29,682 bases of DNA from a virus, in IMG/VR virus record IMGVR_UViG_3300042470_000231, positions 1-29,682 of that record, one strand, 5' to 3'. Positions 29,675-29,682 of this stretch are shown here, one piece after another. The first letter of the stretch is position 1, and every line of letters begins with the position of its first letter. Below the pieces are notes generated by a model that was given only the letters and a program-made list of their open reading frames with translations, was not told the origin of the DNA and did no database searches. The translations under genes and the position numbers were made by a program.

Positions 29675-29682
29675 GGGGATCA

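Noticed and set aside
1-29682. CRISPR array
   Set aside because: No regularly spaced direct repeats of 25-40 bases. Repeats seen are coding (fibre, tape measure, tail protein).
1-29682. tRNA or rRNA genes
   Set aside because: Non-coding gaps are short and none shows a cloverleaf or rRNA-like sequence by eye.
1-29682. Conventional endolysin (lysozyme, amidase, CHAP or transglycosylase)
   Set aside because: No such catalytic pattern found. The only candidate for envelope cleavage in the window is the papain homologue or the zincin.
1-29682. Insertion sequences or transposases
   Set aside because: No DDE-type gene or terminal inverted repeats were seen. The integrase-like tail at the left edge is the only recombination gene.

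Overview
The window is the late (structural) region of a temperate tailed phage with a long non-contractile tail (siphovirus type), most likely an integrated prophage. Base composition is high in GC, roughly two thirds by eye. The head genes are of the HK97 kind: P27-like small terminase, Terminase_1-like large subunit, HK97 portal, S78 prohead protease, gp5-like capsid, gp6/gp10-like connectors, and a tail assembly chaperone with a -1 frameshift. A C-terminal 'GACC...C...WQG...C' cysteine motif in a tail protein resembles one common in planctomycete proteins. Together with the GC content this makes a planctomycete host my best inference, but it is not proven.

Layout. All 37 complete genes I accept lie on the minus strand and read from right to left. 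Most start inside the stop codon of the gene before (ATGA, GTGA or TTGA overlaps), so this looks like one translationally coupled operon. At the left edge, bases 2-124 hold the end of a gene on the opposite strand that looks like the C-terminus of a tyrosine recombinase (integrase). That suggests the left edge is near a phage end.

In transcription order: (1) 29674-27473, a host-exit or lysis-like block with a hypothetical protein, a papain-fold cysteine protease homologue, a lipoprotein with two DnaJ-type CxxCxGxG motifs, and two small membrane proteins (one holin-like). (2) 27469-24281, host-recognition proteins including a repetitive tail fibre. (3) 24284-22405, Fcl and GMD, the two enzymes that make GDP-L-fucose from GDP-mannose. 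(4) 22394-14925, packaging and head: HNH nuclease, TerS, TerL, portal with a C-terminal Tudor-like domain, protease with an extra N-terminal module, a 56-residue zinc protein, major capsid protein and a probable decoration protein, closed by a strong intrinsic terminator. (5) 14839-11277, a glycosyltransferase and the head-tail connectors. (6) 11263-3200, tail tube, chaperones, tape measure and tail-tip proteins, ending with a 658-residue protein built of repeated 'GGxGY' units. (7) 3203-298, a distal accessory group: zinc-ribbon protein, small protein, HExxH zincin, small basic protein, calcineurin-like phosphoesterase, MazG-like (DUF6378) protein and a small unknown.

Most noteworthy: a complete papain triad next to a holin-like gene with no conventional endolysin in the window; a GDP-fucose plus glycosyltransferase set that could decorate the virion; a textbook A_AAA_AAC slippery site with a stimulatory stem-loop; a terminator placed straight after the capsid genes; and the accessory cluster at the operon end.
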